Counted from the stretch's first letter, positions 51,484 to 60,139 are shown. The stretch: 64,000 nucleotides of DNA from Phenylobacterium soli (GCF_003254475.1 NZ_QFYQ01000001.1:3376001-3440000), one strand, 5' to 3'. Notes: generated by a model from the sequence alone, not told the origin. Program-made: numbers and translations.

Positions 51484-52626
51484 TTAGGCCGCCTGGCCGA
51501 GGCTCAGGAACTCGTAGCGGGCCAGGTGGTGATCGGTGTTGCCGAAGGCGCTCTCGATCAGGGTGGCGCGCTTGAAGTAGTGGCCGATAGCCATCTCGTC
51601 GGTCATGCCCATGCCGCCGTGCAGCTGGATGGCGTTCTGGCCGACGAACTTGCAGGCCTTGCCGATCTGCACCTTGGCGGCCGAGGCGGCCTTGGAGCGC
51701 TCGGCGTCGTCGCCCAGCTTGATGGTCGCCATGTAGGTCATGGAGATCGACTGTTCGAGCTGGATGAACATGTCGACCATCCGGTGCTGCAGCACCTGGA
51801 AGGACGAGATCGGCACGCCGAACTGCTTGCGCTGCTTGGTGTACTCGAGGGTGCCTTCGTGCAGCTTGCGCAGCACGCCGCAGGCCTCGGCGCAGGTGGC
51901 GGCGAGGGCCTCGTCGACGACCTTCTCGATCAGCGGCATGGCCTGGCTTTCCGGACCCACGAGGGCGCCGGCGTCGACCTTGACGTTCTCCAGGATGACC
52001 TCGGAGGCGCGGCCGCCGTCGACGGTAGGGTAGTCGCGGGTGGTCACGCCCGGCGCGTTCTTCGGCACGATGAACACCGAGACGCCCTGCGCGTCGCGCT
52101 CGCCGCCCGCCGTTCGGGCGGTGACGATGAAGTGGGTGGCGAACGGCCCGCCGACGACCACCGCCTTGTGGCCGTTGAGGACGTAGGAGCCGCCCTCCTT
52201 CTTGGCCGTGGTGGAGACCGCGGCCAGGTTGTAGCGGCCCTTGGGCTCGGCGTAGGCGAAGGCGAAGATCGCCTCGCCGCCGATGATCTTGCCGATCAGG
52301 TCGGCCGCCTGGGCATGGCCGGAGTGCTTCAGGAAGCCGCCGCCGATGACCACCGTCCCGAGGTAGGGCTCGACGACCAGCGCCTTACCGAACTCCTCCA
52401 TGACGATCATGTTCTCGATGGCGCCGCCGCCGAGGCCGCCGAGCTCTTCCGAGAACGGCGCGCCCAGGATGCCGAGCTCCTCGGCGAAGGCCTTCCAGAC
52501 CCCCGGGTTCCAGCCCGGCTCCTTGGTGACCACCGCGCGGCGCTGGTCGAAGGTGTAGTTGTCGGACAGGTAGCTCGCGACCGTGTCGCGGAGCATCGAC
52601 TGTTCGTCGGTGAAGCTGAAGTCCAT
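51484..52626 (-). CDS. Acyl-CoA dehydrogenase, smaller subunit type (PimD-like)
   Basis: 380-aa FAD flavoprotein. Starts MDFSFTDEQSMLRDTVASYL; FAFAYAEPKGRYNLAAVSTT and YVLNGHKAVVVGGPFATHFI form the FAD/substrate core; GQNAIQLHGGMGMTDEMAIG is the C-terminal signature. Its pairing with the upstream 400-aa paralogue recalls heteromeric pairs such as pimeloyl-CoA dehydrogenase PimC/PimD. Specific substrate unknown. Confidence 0.9.
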   Translation of the reverse strand: MDFSFTDEQSMLRDTVASYLSDNYTFDQRRAVVTKEPGWNPGVWKAFAEELGILGAPFSEELGGLGGGAIENMIVMEEFGKALVVEPYLGTVVIGGGFLKHSGHAQAADLIGKIIGGEAIFAFAYAEPKGRYNLAAVSTTAKKEGGSYVLNGHKAVVVGGPFATHFIVTARTAGGERDAQGVSVFIVPKNAPGVTTRDYPTVDGGRASEVILENVKVDAGALVGPESQAMPLIEKVVDEALAATCAEACGVLRKLHEGTLEYTKQRKQFGVPISSFQVLQHRMVDMFIQLEQSISMTYMATIKLGDDAERSKAASAAKVQIGKACKFVGQNAIQLHGGMGMTDEMAIGHYFKRATLIESAFGNTDHHLARYEFLSLGQAA

Positions 52627-52741
52627 GTGGAGCCTACTCCGGGATCGGGTGTCGTTCGAAAAAGTCGGTTGTCCTGCGGGCCGGCGCGCGCAGCTCAGGT
52701 GTTAGACCCGCGCCGCGACGTCAACCAACCCGGATTTGCGA

Positions 52742-53944
52742 TCAGAGACCGAGCACGGCCTTAGAGATGATGTTGCGCTGGATCTCATTGGAGCCGCCGT
52801 AGATCGAGGTCTTGCGGCCGTTGAAGTACTCGCCGGCGAGCCCGCGGGCGTCGTCCGGGCCGATGCCGGCGTTGTGCCCGATGTCGCGCAGGAAGGGCGC
52901 GCCGTAGTGGCCGACCGCCTCGAGCGCCAGCTCCTGGATCCGCTGCTGGATCTCGGTGCCCTTGATCTTGAGGATCGAGCTCTCCGGGCCGGGGCCCTTG
53001 CCGCTGCTCTCGCCGGCCAGGGTGCGCAGCTCGGTGAACTCCAGGGCGGTCAGGTCGATCTCAAGCTCGGCCACCTTGCGGCGGAAGAAGGCGTCGCCCA
53101 TCAGCGAGCCGCCGGCGTCGGAACGCTCGGTGCCGGCGATCTGGCGCAGCTTCTGGAGGTTGCGCTTGGAGCGCGCGACCCCGGCGATGCCGGAGCGCTC
53201 GTGCGCCAGCAGCGCCTTGGCGCAGGTCCAGCCCTGGTTCTCGTGGAACACGCGGTTCTCGACCGGCACCTTCACGTTGTCGAGGAAGACGTCGTTGACC
53301 TCGTGGCCGCCCTCCAGGGTGATGATCGGGCGCACGGTGATGCCGGGCGTCTTCATGTCGATCAGCAGGAAGGAGATGCCCGACTGCGGCTTGGCGTTCT
53401 GGTCGGTGCGGACCAGGAAGAAGCCCCAGTCGGCGAACTGGCCGAGCGTCGTCCACGTCTTTTGGCCGTTAACGAGGTAGTACTCCTTGCCGTCGTCGCC
53501 GGTGATCCGCTCGGCGCGGGTCTTCAAGGAGGCGAGGTCGGAGCCGGAGCCCGGCTCGGAGTAGCCCTGGCACCACCAGACTTCACCGTTGTAGATGCCC
53601 GGCAGGAACTTCTTCTTCTGCTCGTCGGTGCCGAACGTATAGAGCACCGGCGCCAGCATGGAGATGCCGAAGGGCAGGATGCCGAGGGTGTCGGCCTTCG
53701 CCAGCTCCTCGGAGAAGATGTACTTCTGGGTGGGGGTCCAGCCCGTGCCGCCCAGCTCCTTCGGCCACGACGGGGCGACCCAGCCCTTCTTCGCCAGGAT
53801 CTTATGCCAGGAGAGGTACTGCTCCTTGGTGAGCGGCTGGCCGCTCTCCTGCGCCTTGCGCAGATCGGCCGGATAGTTCTCGGCGATGAAGGCGCGAACC
53901 TCTTCGCGGAAGGCGTTCTCTTCGGGCGTGAAGTCGAGGTTCAT
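52742..53944 (-). CDS. Acyl-CoA dehydrogenase, larger subunit type (PimC-like)
   Basis: 400 aa. Begins MNLDFTPEENAFREEVRAFI; WPKELGGTGWTPTQKYIFSE, WWCQGYSEPGSGSDLASLKT (FAD-binding), YLVNGQKTWTTLGQFADWGF and the C-terminal YGGSNEIQRNIISKAVLGL are family marks. Together with the 380-aa gene 115 bp downstream it likely forms a two-gene catabolic unit. A 26-bp palindrome 86 bp upstream may be its operator. Confidence 0.92.
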   Translation of the reverse strand: MNLDFTPEENAFREEVRAFIAENYPADLRKAQESGQPLTKEQYLSWHKILAKKGWVAPSWPKELGGTGWTPTQKYIFSEELAKADTLGILPFGISMLAPVLYTFGTDEQKKKFLPGIYNGEVWWCQGYSEPGSGSDLASLKTRAERITGDDGKEYYLVNGQKTWTTLGQFADWGFFLVRTDQNAKPQSGISFLLIDMKTPGITVRPIITLEGGHEVNDVFLDNVKVPVENRVFHENQGWTCAKALLAHERSGIAGVARSKRNLQKLRQIAGTERSDAGGSLMGDAFFRRKVAELEIDLTALEFTELRTLAGESSGKGPGPESSILKIKGTEIQQRIQELALEAVGHYGAPFLRDIGHNAGIGPDDARGLAGEYFNGRKTSIYGGSNEIQRNIISKAVLGL

Positions 53945-54029
53945 GGCGCGCTCCTAAGGGCCTGGCTTACACCGTATTCGGCGGAGGCCGACCCTATACG
54001 CGCGGCGTCAGGCCTTTGAAAGATGACGC

Positions 54030-54055
54030 TGACGTAAACGGAAGGGTTTACGTCA
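54030..54055. promoter_or_regulatory. Perfect 10-bp palindrome upstream of the acyl-CoA dehydrogenases
   Basis: TGACGTAAAC - GGAAGG - GTTTACGTCA. Both arms are perfect and no T tract follows on either strand, which argues for a protein-binding operator rather than a terminator. It lies between the DUF2306 stop (54066) and the dehydrogenase start (53944). ACGTAAAC-type dyads occur in front of fatty-acid and branched-chain acyl-CoA catabolic genes in other proteobacteria; the regulator here is unknown. Confidence 0.65.
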
Positions 54056-54065
54056 ACGCCCACGA

Positions 54066-54698
54066 TCAGGCGCTGATCGGCTCGCGGACCACCCTGCGCC
54101 CCCGGCGGGTCGCGGCGCGGTCGATGTAGAACTCGGCGACGATGAGGTTGGGGACCCAGCCGAGGAAGGAGATCGCGCGGTAGCTCTCCATGAAGTCGAG
54201 GTGGGCGAACTGGGACGCCGGAAGCCAGATGCGCAGGGTGACGGCGGCGAAGATCAGGGCGAAGGAGCGGATCACCCACTCGCGATGCTCGTCGAATCGG
54301 CGGGCCATGGCCATGCGCCAGGCCTGGACGGCGCAGAACAGCGAGATCACCGCGGCGCTGCCGAACCCGGCGACGGCGACCGGCCCGGCCGTCGAGCCGG
54401 GCGCCAGGATCACGCCCGCCGCGCCGCTCGCCAGGCAGGCGACCATGTAGCCGCGCCCCAGCCAGCGGTGCAGCCGCGGCCCACGGGCCCTGAGGAGGGG
54501 CAGGAATTGAAGCGGCCCGATCAGCAGGGCGACGGCGCCGCAGCCGGCGTGCACGAACAGCCATGGATAGGCCATGGGGTTGTGCATGATGAATTCGGGA
54601 CCGGTGAAGCCCGGAAGAAGATATCGAAGGGCGTTCAGCCCGACCTCGATGCAGAACAGCCCCGCGGCGATCCAGACGATCCAAGACACACGCTTCAC
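54066..54698 (-). CDS. DUF2306 domain membrane protein
   Basis: 210 aa. About six to seven transmembrane helices (SWIVWIAAGLFCIEVGLNAL, WLFVHAGCGAVALLIGPLQF, VISLFCAVQAWRMAMA). RGPRLHRWLGRGYMVACLAS and DEHREWVIRSFALIFAAVTL are the conserved His/Arg-containing stretches of the DUF2306 family, perhaps haem-linked, but function is unestablished. I chose the GTG at 54698 with GGGAGG about 6 nt upstream; the frame extends further upstream without homology. Confidence 0.82.
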   Translation of the reverse strand: MKRVSWIVWIAAGLFCIEVGLNALRYLLPGFTGPEFIMHNPMAYPWLFVHAGCGAVALLIGPLQFLPLLRARGPRLHRWLGRGYMVACLASGAAGVILAPGSTAGPVAVAGFGSAAVISLFCAVQAWRMAMARRFDEHREWVIRSFALIFAAVTLRIWLPASQFAHLDFMESYRAISFLGWVPNLIVAEFYIDRAATRRGRRVVREPISA

Positions 54699-54779
54699 GA
54701 CAACCTCCCCCGTTTCCCACTCTGGGTCCGACCTCTTGGGAAAGAGGGTTTTGGGACGCGCTGCGGATGCGGTCCGCCC

Positions 54780-54799
54780 GATTAAATATTGCTCATGAT
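54780..54799. promoter_or_regulatory. AT-rich 20-mer motif, copy A
   Basis: Matches GATTAAATATTGNNCATGAT. It lies between the divergent DUF2306 and EEP-nuclease genes. The same motif (18 of 20 identical) is at 57773-57792 between another divergent gene pair. Confidence 0.5.
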
Positions 54800-54903
54800 C
54801 TTGGAGCGCCTCGGCGATCGGCGCCGCGGCGAACCGGCCCGCCGGCTTCAGCGTTAGGGAGCCTTGCCAGGGCCGTCTTTGAGGTGCACCGCTTCGCTCG
54901 TCC

Positions 54904-55635
54904 ATGCCCCGGATCGTCACCTACAATGTCCATCGCTGCGTCGGGAACGACCGCCGCCTCAACGTGGACCGCGTGGTCGAGGTGCTGGCGAAGCTGCGTC
55001 CCGACATCGTGGCCCTGCAGGAGCTGGACGTCGGCCGCAAGCGCACCGGCCACGTCGACCAGGCGCACGCCATCGCCAAGGGCCTGGACATGGCCTGCCA
55101 CTTCCACGCCGCCCTGACGGTCGAGGAGGAGCGCTATGGCGACGCCATCCTGACCTGCTTCCCCGAGCGGCTGGTGCAGGTGGGCCCCCTGCCCGGCTAT
55201 GACCGGATGAAGGCGCTCGAGCCGCGCGGCGCCCTCTGGGTGGAGGTGGAGATCGGCGGCACGCCGGTCCAGATCATCAACACGCACCTGGGGCTGGTGC
55301 CGCGCGAGCAGCAGATCCAGGCGACCTGGCTCGCCGGGCCGGCTTGGCTGGAGCATCCGCACCGCAGCGGGCCGACCATCCTCTTGGGCGACTTCAACGC
55401 CACGGGCTCGTCGGTGGTCTATCGCACCCTGACCGGCAAGCTGGCGGCGGCGCGCAACCTTTCGCCCCGCAAGTCGCCGACCTCGACCTTCCCGTCGCAA
55501 CTGCCGGTGCTGCGGATCGACCACCTGTTCGTCAGCCCCGAGATCCGGGTGAGCGACGTCTTCGCGCCCTTCGAGCCGTTGACGCGGCTGGCCTCGGATC
55601 ACCTGCCGCTGGTCATGGATTTCGAGCTGGTGTGA
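54904..55635 (+). CDS. Endonuclease/exonuclease/phosphatase (EEP) family protein
   Basis: 243 aa, no signal peptide. EEP motifs: IVTYNVHRC (Asn), VALQELDVG (catalytic Glu), INTHLGLVP, ILLGDFNATGSS (Asp/Asn), LRIDHLFVS and ASDHLPLV (catalytic His). A metal-dependent phosphodiesterase whose target (nucleic acid or phospholipid) is not known. It converges with a phospholipase-D-like gene 6 bp away; the two families are often neighbours in proteobacteria. Confidence 0.9.
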   Translation: MPRIVTYNVHRCVGNDRRLNVDRVVEVLAKLRPDIVALQELDVGRKRTGHVDQAHAIAKGLDMACHFHAALTVEEERYGDAILTCFPERLVQVGPLPGYDRMKALEPRGALWVEVEIGGTPVQIINTHLGLVPREQQIQATWLAGPAWLEHPHRSGPTILLGDFNATGSSVVYRTLTGKLAAARNLSPRKSPTSTFPSQLPVLRIDHLFVSPEIRVSDVFAPFEPLTRLASDHLPLVMDFELV

Positions 55636-55641
55636 GCCGGC

Positions 55642-57144
55642 TCAGCGGCGGCGGCTGGCCGGAAGCAGGTCCGGCTCGGGGGACCGGCGCAGCAGATGCC
55701 GTTCGGCCATCTCGCGGGCCTGCCGCATCAGCCGCTCGCGCCGGCGGCCCAGCCGCCAGGAGTCCGACACGTCGGACGGATCGCCCATGTGATAGGCGGC
55801 GATGAACTCGCCCACGGCCGTGAGCTTCGGGGGCTCGAGGGGAGAGAGCCGGCCCTCGCGGTTGAGCGCATCGATCGCCGCGCCGAGGCCGCCGAACTCG
55901 ACCCGCGCCTTGGCCACCGCATCGCCGGTCACGCCCATGAAGTGCCCGATCAGGCGGTCGCGGAAGGCGGCGACGGCGAGGCGGCCTTCCTCGTCGTCGC
56001 GTTCCAGCCCCAGCTCGCACTCGGTGTCGAACCCGCCGGAGCGGTTGTTGAGGTTGGCCGAGCCGACCCGGGCGATGCGGTCGTCGATCACGCAGACCTT
56101 GGAGTGGACGATGATGGTCTCGCGCCCGCTGGTCACCGGGCAGTAGGCGCGGAAGCGCCCGAAGACGTCGGCGGCCTTGAGCCGCCAGACCATGGTGCCG
56201 CGCGCCCGGTCCATGGTCATCTGGTCGAACCAGCTCGGCGCCCTGGCGGTGGAGATCAACACCACCTCCGGCCCGTCGGGCTCGGCCAGCCTCTGGGCCA
56301 ACGCCTCGGTGACCAGCGGCGAGGTGAAGTACTGATTCTCGAGATAGATGGTTTCCTTGGCCTCGGCGATGGAGGCGAGCGTCAGTCGGCGGATCTCCTC
56401 GATCATCGGGCGCTTCTTCCAGGCCGGCTCCGTCCGGGCGATGGCGACGTCGACGTCTGTCAGGTGGGCGGGCACGTGATCCGGCCACGGATCGCCGCCC
56501 GCATCGTCCGGCTCCGGCAGCACCTCGTCGGTGGCCCGCCGCCAGCGTTCCCGCGCCAGGTCGGCCAGCGCCTTGGCCGCCGGTCCGTCGACCATCATCA
56601 TCACCTCGTGGCGGGGCGCGTGCTCCTCCTGCTTGGGCATCAGCCGGCGCCGGTCGTCGTCGAGGTGGGCCGGGCTGTCCCACCGGTCCACGGAGATGTC
56701 GCCGCCGCCGCAGAAGGCGAGACGGTCGTCGATCACCAGCACCTTCTGGTGATGGCAGGCGCCGAAGGGGACCGCGTCGTCGAGCACGAAGTGGATCGGG
56801 GTGTGGCGGAAGTAGCGCCGCGCCTTGTGCGGGAAGAACTCCTGGCTGGCGCTGATCGGCAGGGCCGACTTCCAGATCAGCAGGCGGATGTCGAGCTCGG
56901 GGCGTTCGGCGGCGAGCTCGACCAGGATACGGCCGACCTCGTCGGGATCGTCGGGCCCGTCGTAGCCGTCGGGGAACAGGCGCGTGCGCGGATCGAACCC
57001 CCAGCCGAGCAGCAGGATCGAGCGCCGCGCATGGGTGATGGCGGCGAAGGCGGCCGTGAAGAAGGCCTCGTTGTCGATCAGAAAGGCCGCGCGGTTGGCG
57101 CGCGCCATCCGCCAGCAGGTGTCCCCGGGTCTGAAGACCGTCAT
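55642..57144 (-). CDS. Phospholipase D-like / cardiolipin synthase-family protein
   Basis: 500 aa. Two HKD motifs: CHHQKVLVIDDRLAFCGGGD near residue 129 and VHSKVCVIDDRIARVGSANL near residue 346, each followed by the expected Gly/Asn segment. There is no N-terminal membrane helix, unlike classical cardiolipin synthases, so it is more likely a soluble or peripheral phospholipase D or transphosphatidylase. Complete and typical for the family. Confidence 0.92.
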   Translation of the reverse strand: MTVFRPGDTCWRMARANRAAFLIDNEAFFTAAFAAITHARRSILLLGWGFDPRTRLFPDGYDGPDDPDEVGRILVELAAERPELDIRLLIWKSALPISASQEFFPHKARRYFRHTPIHFVLDDAVPFGACHHQKVLVIDDRLAFCGGGDISVDRWDSPAHLDDDRRRLMPKQEEHAPRHEVMMMVDGPAAKALADLARERWRRATDEVLPEPDDAGGDPWPDHVPAHLTDVDVAIARTEPAWKKRPMIEEIRRLTLASIAEAKETIYLENQYFTSPLVTEALAQRLAEPDGPEVVLISTARAPSWFDQMTMDRARGTMVWRLKAADVFGRFRAYCPVTSGRETIIVHSKVCVIDDRIARVGSANLNNRSGGFDTECELGLERDDEEGRLAVAAFRDRLIGHFMGVTGDAVAKARVEFGGLGAAIDALNREGRLSPLEPPKLTAVGEFIAAYHMGDPSDVSDSWRLGRRRERLMRQAREMAERHLLRRSPEPDLLPASRRR

Positions 57145-57230
57145 CGCGCCCCAACATGACTCGCGCGCTTGCGCGGCGCGACAGGAAAGCCCATGGCGAC
57201 GCTTGGTTCCAGGCGGTCGATGAGCGGAAG

Positions 57231-57273
57231 GGCAAAAGAAAGCGCGCGCCGGCGGGGGTGATCGCCGGCGCGC
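57231..57273 (-). terminator. Intrinsic terminator after the small exported-protein gene
   Basis: Minus strand: an 11-bp perfect stem (GCGCGCCGGCG and its complement, 57244-57254 with 57263-57273) around an 8-nt loop, followed by TTTCTTTT. It lies about 60 nt past the stop of the gene at 57334-57678. Confidence 0.78.
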
Positions 57274-57333
57274 TGGCCGAGGGGTTCGGCCGAGGATCTC
57301 TCTGGAGAGGCTTCTAGAGAGCGGGTGACGGCC

Positions 57334-57678
57334 TCAGCGGGAGGCCATGTCCTTGGAGGGCGAGAGGTAGGCCATGCACGCGCCGGCGACTTCCGCGCTC
57401 AGCTGATCCTTCAGGTTGGCGTTGGCGGCCTGGCGCTTGGCGCGGGCCATCTCTTCGGCGGCCCGGTCGACGATCGCGTCGGCGCGGGAGAAGCGCTCGG
57501 ACTTCAGGGCGGCGTCGAGGGCGGCGGTGTCGATGCCGCCAAGGCCCTGGGCCAGGCCCTTGCAGCGGCTGGCCTTCAGATAGTCCACGTCGCTCTTGAT
57601 GGCGGACGAGGCGGCGGCGGAGGCAGAGCCCGCGACGGCCAGGCCGGCGGCGACGAGCATGATGGCGGCGAACTTCAT
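57334..57678 (-). CDS. Small exported protein, function unknown
   Basis: 114 aa. Signal peptide MKFAAIMLVAAGLAVAGSAS with a cut near SASA, then a helical mature domain of about 90 residues with two cysteines (SRCKGLAQGL and GACMAYLS) that could form a disulfide. Not recognised beyond being a Caulobacterales-like hypothetical. ATG 57678 has GGGAG upstream. It has its own terminator and an AT-rich divergent promoter region, suggesting independent and possibly strong expression. Confidence 0.75.
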   Translation of the reverse strand: MKFAAIMLVAAGLAVAGSASAAASSAIKSDVDYLKASRCKGLAQGLGGIDTAALDAALKSERFSRADAIVDRAAEEMARAKRQAANANLKDQLSAEVAGACMAYLSPSKDMASR

Positions 57679-57772
57679 ATCCAATCTCCCGTTGCAGGTA
57701 TCTCGTGAGATCGAAACTGCGCGCCACCCCCTCAGAACTCAAATTAATAGGCGGCAATATTCACATGTTCGG

Positions 57773-57792
57773 GATTAAATATTGGACATGAT
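57773..57792. promoter_or_regulatory. AT-rich 20-mer motif, copy B
   Basis: Matches GATTAAATATTGNNCATGAT, in the AT-rich gap between the small exported protein and the thioesterase. A related AATATT-CACATG element lies about 20 bp to the left, and the dyad GTTACTTGTAAC at 57801-57812 lies just to the right. Confidence 0.5.
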
Positions 57793-57857
57793 ACAGGGTT
57801 GTTACTTGTAACCATAAATATCTTGTAATGTCCGGACGCGCTCGTCATGAAGGATCC

Positions 57858-58286
57858 ATGGCCGATCCGCAGCCCGTCCTCGACGCCGCCGGCGTCAACG
57901 CCCTCCTGCGCCGCGCCTTTCCCGACGCCCAGCCCGCCGCCTTCCCGAACGTGCTGGAGGTGGCGCCCGGCCGGGTGAAGGTGATGGCCCCCTATCGCGA
58001 CGGCCTGCTGCGGCCGGGCGGGGTGATCTCCGGCCCGACCCTGATGTCGCTCGCCGACACGGCGGCCTACGCCCTGGTGCTGGCCCATGTGGGGGACCAG
58101 CTGATGGCGGTGACCTCCTCGCTGCTGATGAACTTCCTGCGCGGCGCCAAGCCGGGCGACCTTTACGCCGAGGCCGAAATGCTGCGGCTCGGCCGCCGCA
58201 ACGCGGTCTGCGACGTCCGGCTCTGGACCGAGGGGCCGCACCGGCTGGCGGCGCAGGCCAATGTGACGTACGCCATTCCGGCATGA
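57858..58286 (+). CDS. PaaI-type hotdog-fold thioesterase
   Basis: 142 aa from ATG 57858 (AAGGA upstream). Single hotdog domain; GGVISGPTLMSLADTAAYAL holds the catalytic region of the PaaI/4HBT family, though the usual HGG is RPGG-VISG with Asp in the helix (LADTAAY). Likely hydrolyses acyl-CoA. Its stop overlaps the DUF1289 start (ATGA). Confidence 0.87.
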   Translation: MADPQPVLDAAGVNALLRRAFPDAQPAAFPNVLEVAPGRVKVMAPYRDGLLRPGGVISGPTLMSLADTAAYALVLAHVGDQLMAVTSSLLMNFLRGAKPGDLYAEAEMLRLGRRNAVCDVRLWTEGPHRLAAQANVTYAIPA

Positions 58287-58501
58287 GCGCGCCCGCCAAG
58301 CCCCCCGCCCCGATCAAGACCCCCTGCATCAAGGTCTGCGTCGTCGACGGCGAGAGCGGCCTGTGCCTGGGCTGCTTCCGAACGCTGAACGAAGTGGCCG
58401 CCTGGGCGCGCTTCAGCGAGGAGGAGCGCGAGCGGCTGATGGCCGAGCTGCCGTCGCGGCGCGAGCGCATCCGGCCCGAGAAGCTGGGGATGGTGCGCTA
58501 G
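58283..58501 (+). CDS. DUF1289 domain protein
   Basis: 72 aa. The cysteine pattern CIKVCVVDGESGLCLGCFRT (four Cys, probably a metal or Fe-S site) followed by LNEVAAWARFSEEERERLMA is the DUF1289 signature. Function unknown. Translationally coupled to the thioesterase by a 4-nt overlap. Confidence 0.9.
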   Translation: MSAPAKPPAPIKTPCIKVCVVDGESGLCLGCFRTLNEVAAWARFSEEERERLMAELPSRRERIRPEKLGMVR

Positions 58502-58605
58502 GCGCCGGGCCGCCACCGCCGGTGGGCGTTCACCGCTTAACAACCTGCGGGGCCTAGTCTCCTGCCGAGTCGCGCCGGAAACGGCGCTCGCCAGGATGGG
58601 TCCGG

Positions 58606-59136
58606 GTGTCCAGCATCTTCAAACTCGCCGCCTTCGCCGTGGTCTCCGCCGGCTCGGCGGTGATGGCCGCCGGGGCCGTGGTCGTGCTCTCGCCGAAGCC
58701 CGTCGAGCTGCGCGCCGCCCGCGCCGAGGCGCCGTTCGTCTCCGTCGGTCCCCAGGCCAAGTCGCCCCACGCGTCCAAGGCGATCCTGAAGTCCGGGGAC
58801 GGCCACTTCTGGGCGGACGGCGAGGTCAACGGCCGCAGCGTGCGCTTCCTGGTGGACACCGGGGCGACGGCCGTGGCCCTGACCCCCGCCGACGCCGCCA
58901 AGCTGGGCATCGATCCCGCCCAGCTGCACTACAGCTACCGGGTGGTGACGGCCGGCGGCCAGATCCGCGCCGCCTCGGTGCGGCTGGCCAGCATGACCGT
59001 GGCCGGCGCCCGGCTCGACGACGTGGACGCGCTGGTCATGGAGAAGGGGCTCGACTCCTCGCTCCTCGGGATGACCTACCTAGGCCGCCTCTCCCGCTTC
59101 GAGGCGACGCGCGGCGCGCTCGTCCTGGAGCCCTGA
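58606..59136 (+). CDS. Clan AA retropepsin-like aspartic protease (TIGR02281 family)
   Basis: 176 aa. An N-terminal membrane anchor or signal segment (LAAFAVVSAGSAVMAAGAVV) precedes a single pepsin-like domain: VRFLVDTGATAVALTPADAA with the catalytic Asp-Thr-Gly near residue 84, and SSLLGMTYLGRLSRFE near the end. The active enzyme should be a dimer. GTG start. Its last 57 nt overlap the convergent dusA gene. Confidence 0.88.
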   Translation: MSSIFKLAAFAVVSAGSAVMAAGAVVVLSPKPVELRAARAEAPFVSVGPQAKSPHASKAILKSGDGHFWADGEVNGRSVRFLVDTGATAVALTPADAAKLGIDPAQLHYSYRVVTAGGQIRAASVRLASMTVAGARLDDVDALVMEKGLDSSLLGMTYLGRLSRFEATRGALVLEP

Positions 59137-60099
59137 CACTGCGGCCAGGGCGCGGTCGATCACCTCGATCCCGGCGCCCGGCTTCACTCCCTCGACCGTA
59201 AGGATGCGCCGCCAGGCCCGCGCGCCCGGCACGCCGTGGAACAGGCCCAGCATGTGCCGGGTCATGGCCGCCAGGTGCGTGCCCGCGGCGAGCTCGCGCT
59301 CCACGTAGGGCCGATAGCGGGCGACGGCCTCGGCCGGCGAGACCGCCTGGCCCTCCCCGAACAGTCGCGCGTCCACCTCGCCGAGGATGGCGGGCGTATG
59401 GTAGGCGGCGCGGCCCAGCATGACCCCGTCGACGTGGCGCAGGTGCGCCTCGGCCTCGTCGAGCGAGGCGATCCCGCCGTTGATGACGATCCTCAGCTCG
59501 GGCCGCTCGGCCTTGAGCCGCCAGACCAGCGGATAGTCGAGCGGCGGGATGTCCCGGTTCTCCTTGGGCGAGAGGCCCTTCAGCCAGGCCTTGCGCGCAT
59601 GGACGACGAAGTGGCGGACCCCCGCCTCGGCGCAGAGGTCGACGAGGCGGAAGAGGCTGTCGGCCGGCTCCTGATCGTCGACGCCGATGCGGCACTTCAC
59701 CGTCGCCGGGACCTTCACCGCCCCGCCGATCGCGGCCATGCACTCGGCGACCAACGCCGGCTCCTTCATCAGGCAGGCGCCGAAGCGGCCCGACTGCACC
59801 CGGTCGGAGGGACAGCCGACGTTGAGGTTGATCTCGTCGTAGCCCTCGGCCGCGCCGAGCCGGGCGGCGGCGGCGAGATCGTCAGGTTCCGAGCCGCCGA
59901 GCTGCAGGGCCACGGGATGCTCGGCCGCGTCGAAGGCCAGGAGCCGCGCCCGATCGCCATGCAGCACCGCGCCGGTCGTCAGCATCTCGGTATAGAGCAT
60001 CGCCCGGCCCGTCAGGGTCCGGTGCAGGACCCGGCAATGCCGGTCGGTCCAGTCCATCATAGGCGCGACCGAGAGGCGATGGGGCGGGTGCTGCTTCAC
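59080..60099 (-). CDS. dusA: tRNA-dihydrouridine(20/20a) synthase DusA
   Basis: 339-aa FMN enzyme reducing U20/U20a of tRNA. RLSVAPMMDWTDRHCRVLHR, INLNVGCPSDRVQSGRFGAC with the catalytic Cys, VKCRIGVDD, HFVVHARKAWLKGLSPKENR and VDGVMLGRAAYHTPAIL are DusA-specific. The C-terminal tail runs antisense into the protease gene by 57 nt. Confidence 0.96.
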   Translation of the reverse strand: MKQHPPHRLSVAPMMDWTDRHCRVLHRTLTGRAMLYTEMLTTGAVLHGDRARLLAFDAAEHPVALQLGGSEPDDLAAAARLGAAEGYDEINLNVGCPSDRVQSGRFGACLMKEPALVAECMAAIGGAVKVPATVKCRIGVDDQEPADSLFRLVDLCAEAGVRHFVVHARKAWLKGLSPKENRDIPPLDYPLVWRLKAERPELRIVINGGIASLDEAEAHLRHVDGVMLGRAAYHTPAILGEVDARLFGEGQAVSPAEAVARYRPYVERELAAGTHLAAMTRHMLGLFHGVPGARAWRRILTVEGVKPGAGIEVIDRALAAVSGLQDERAARRLEAGEAA

Positions 60100-60139
60100 C
60101 GGGCCTAGATAGGCGAGCCGGAGCCGAAGGGCAAAAGCG

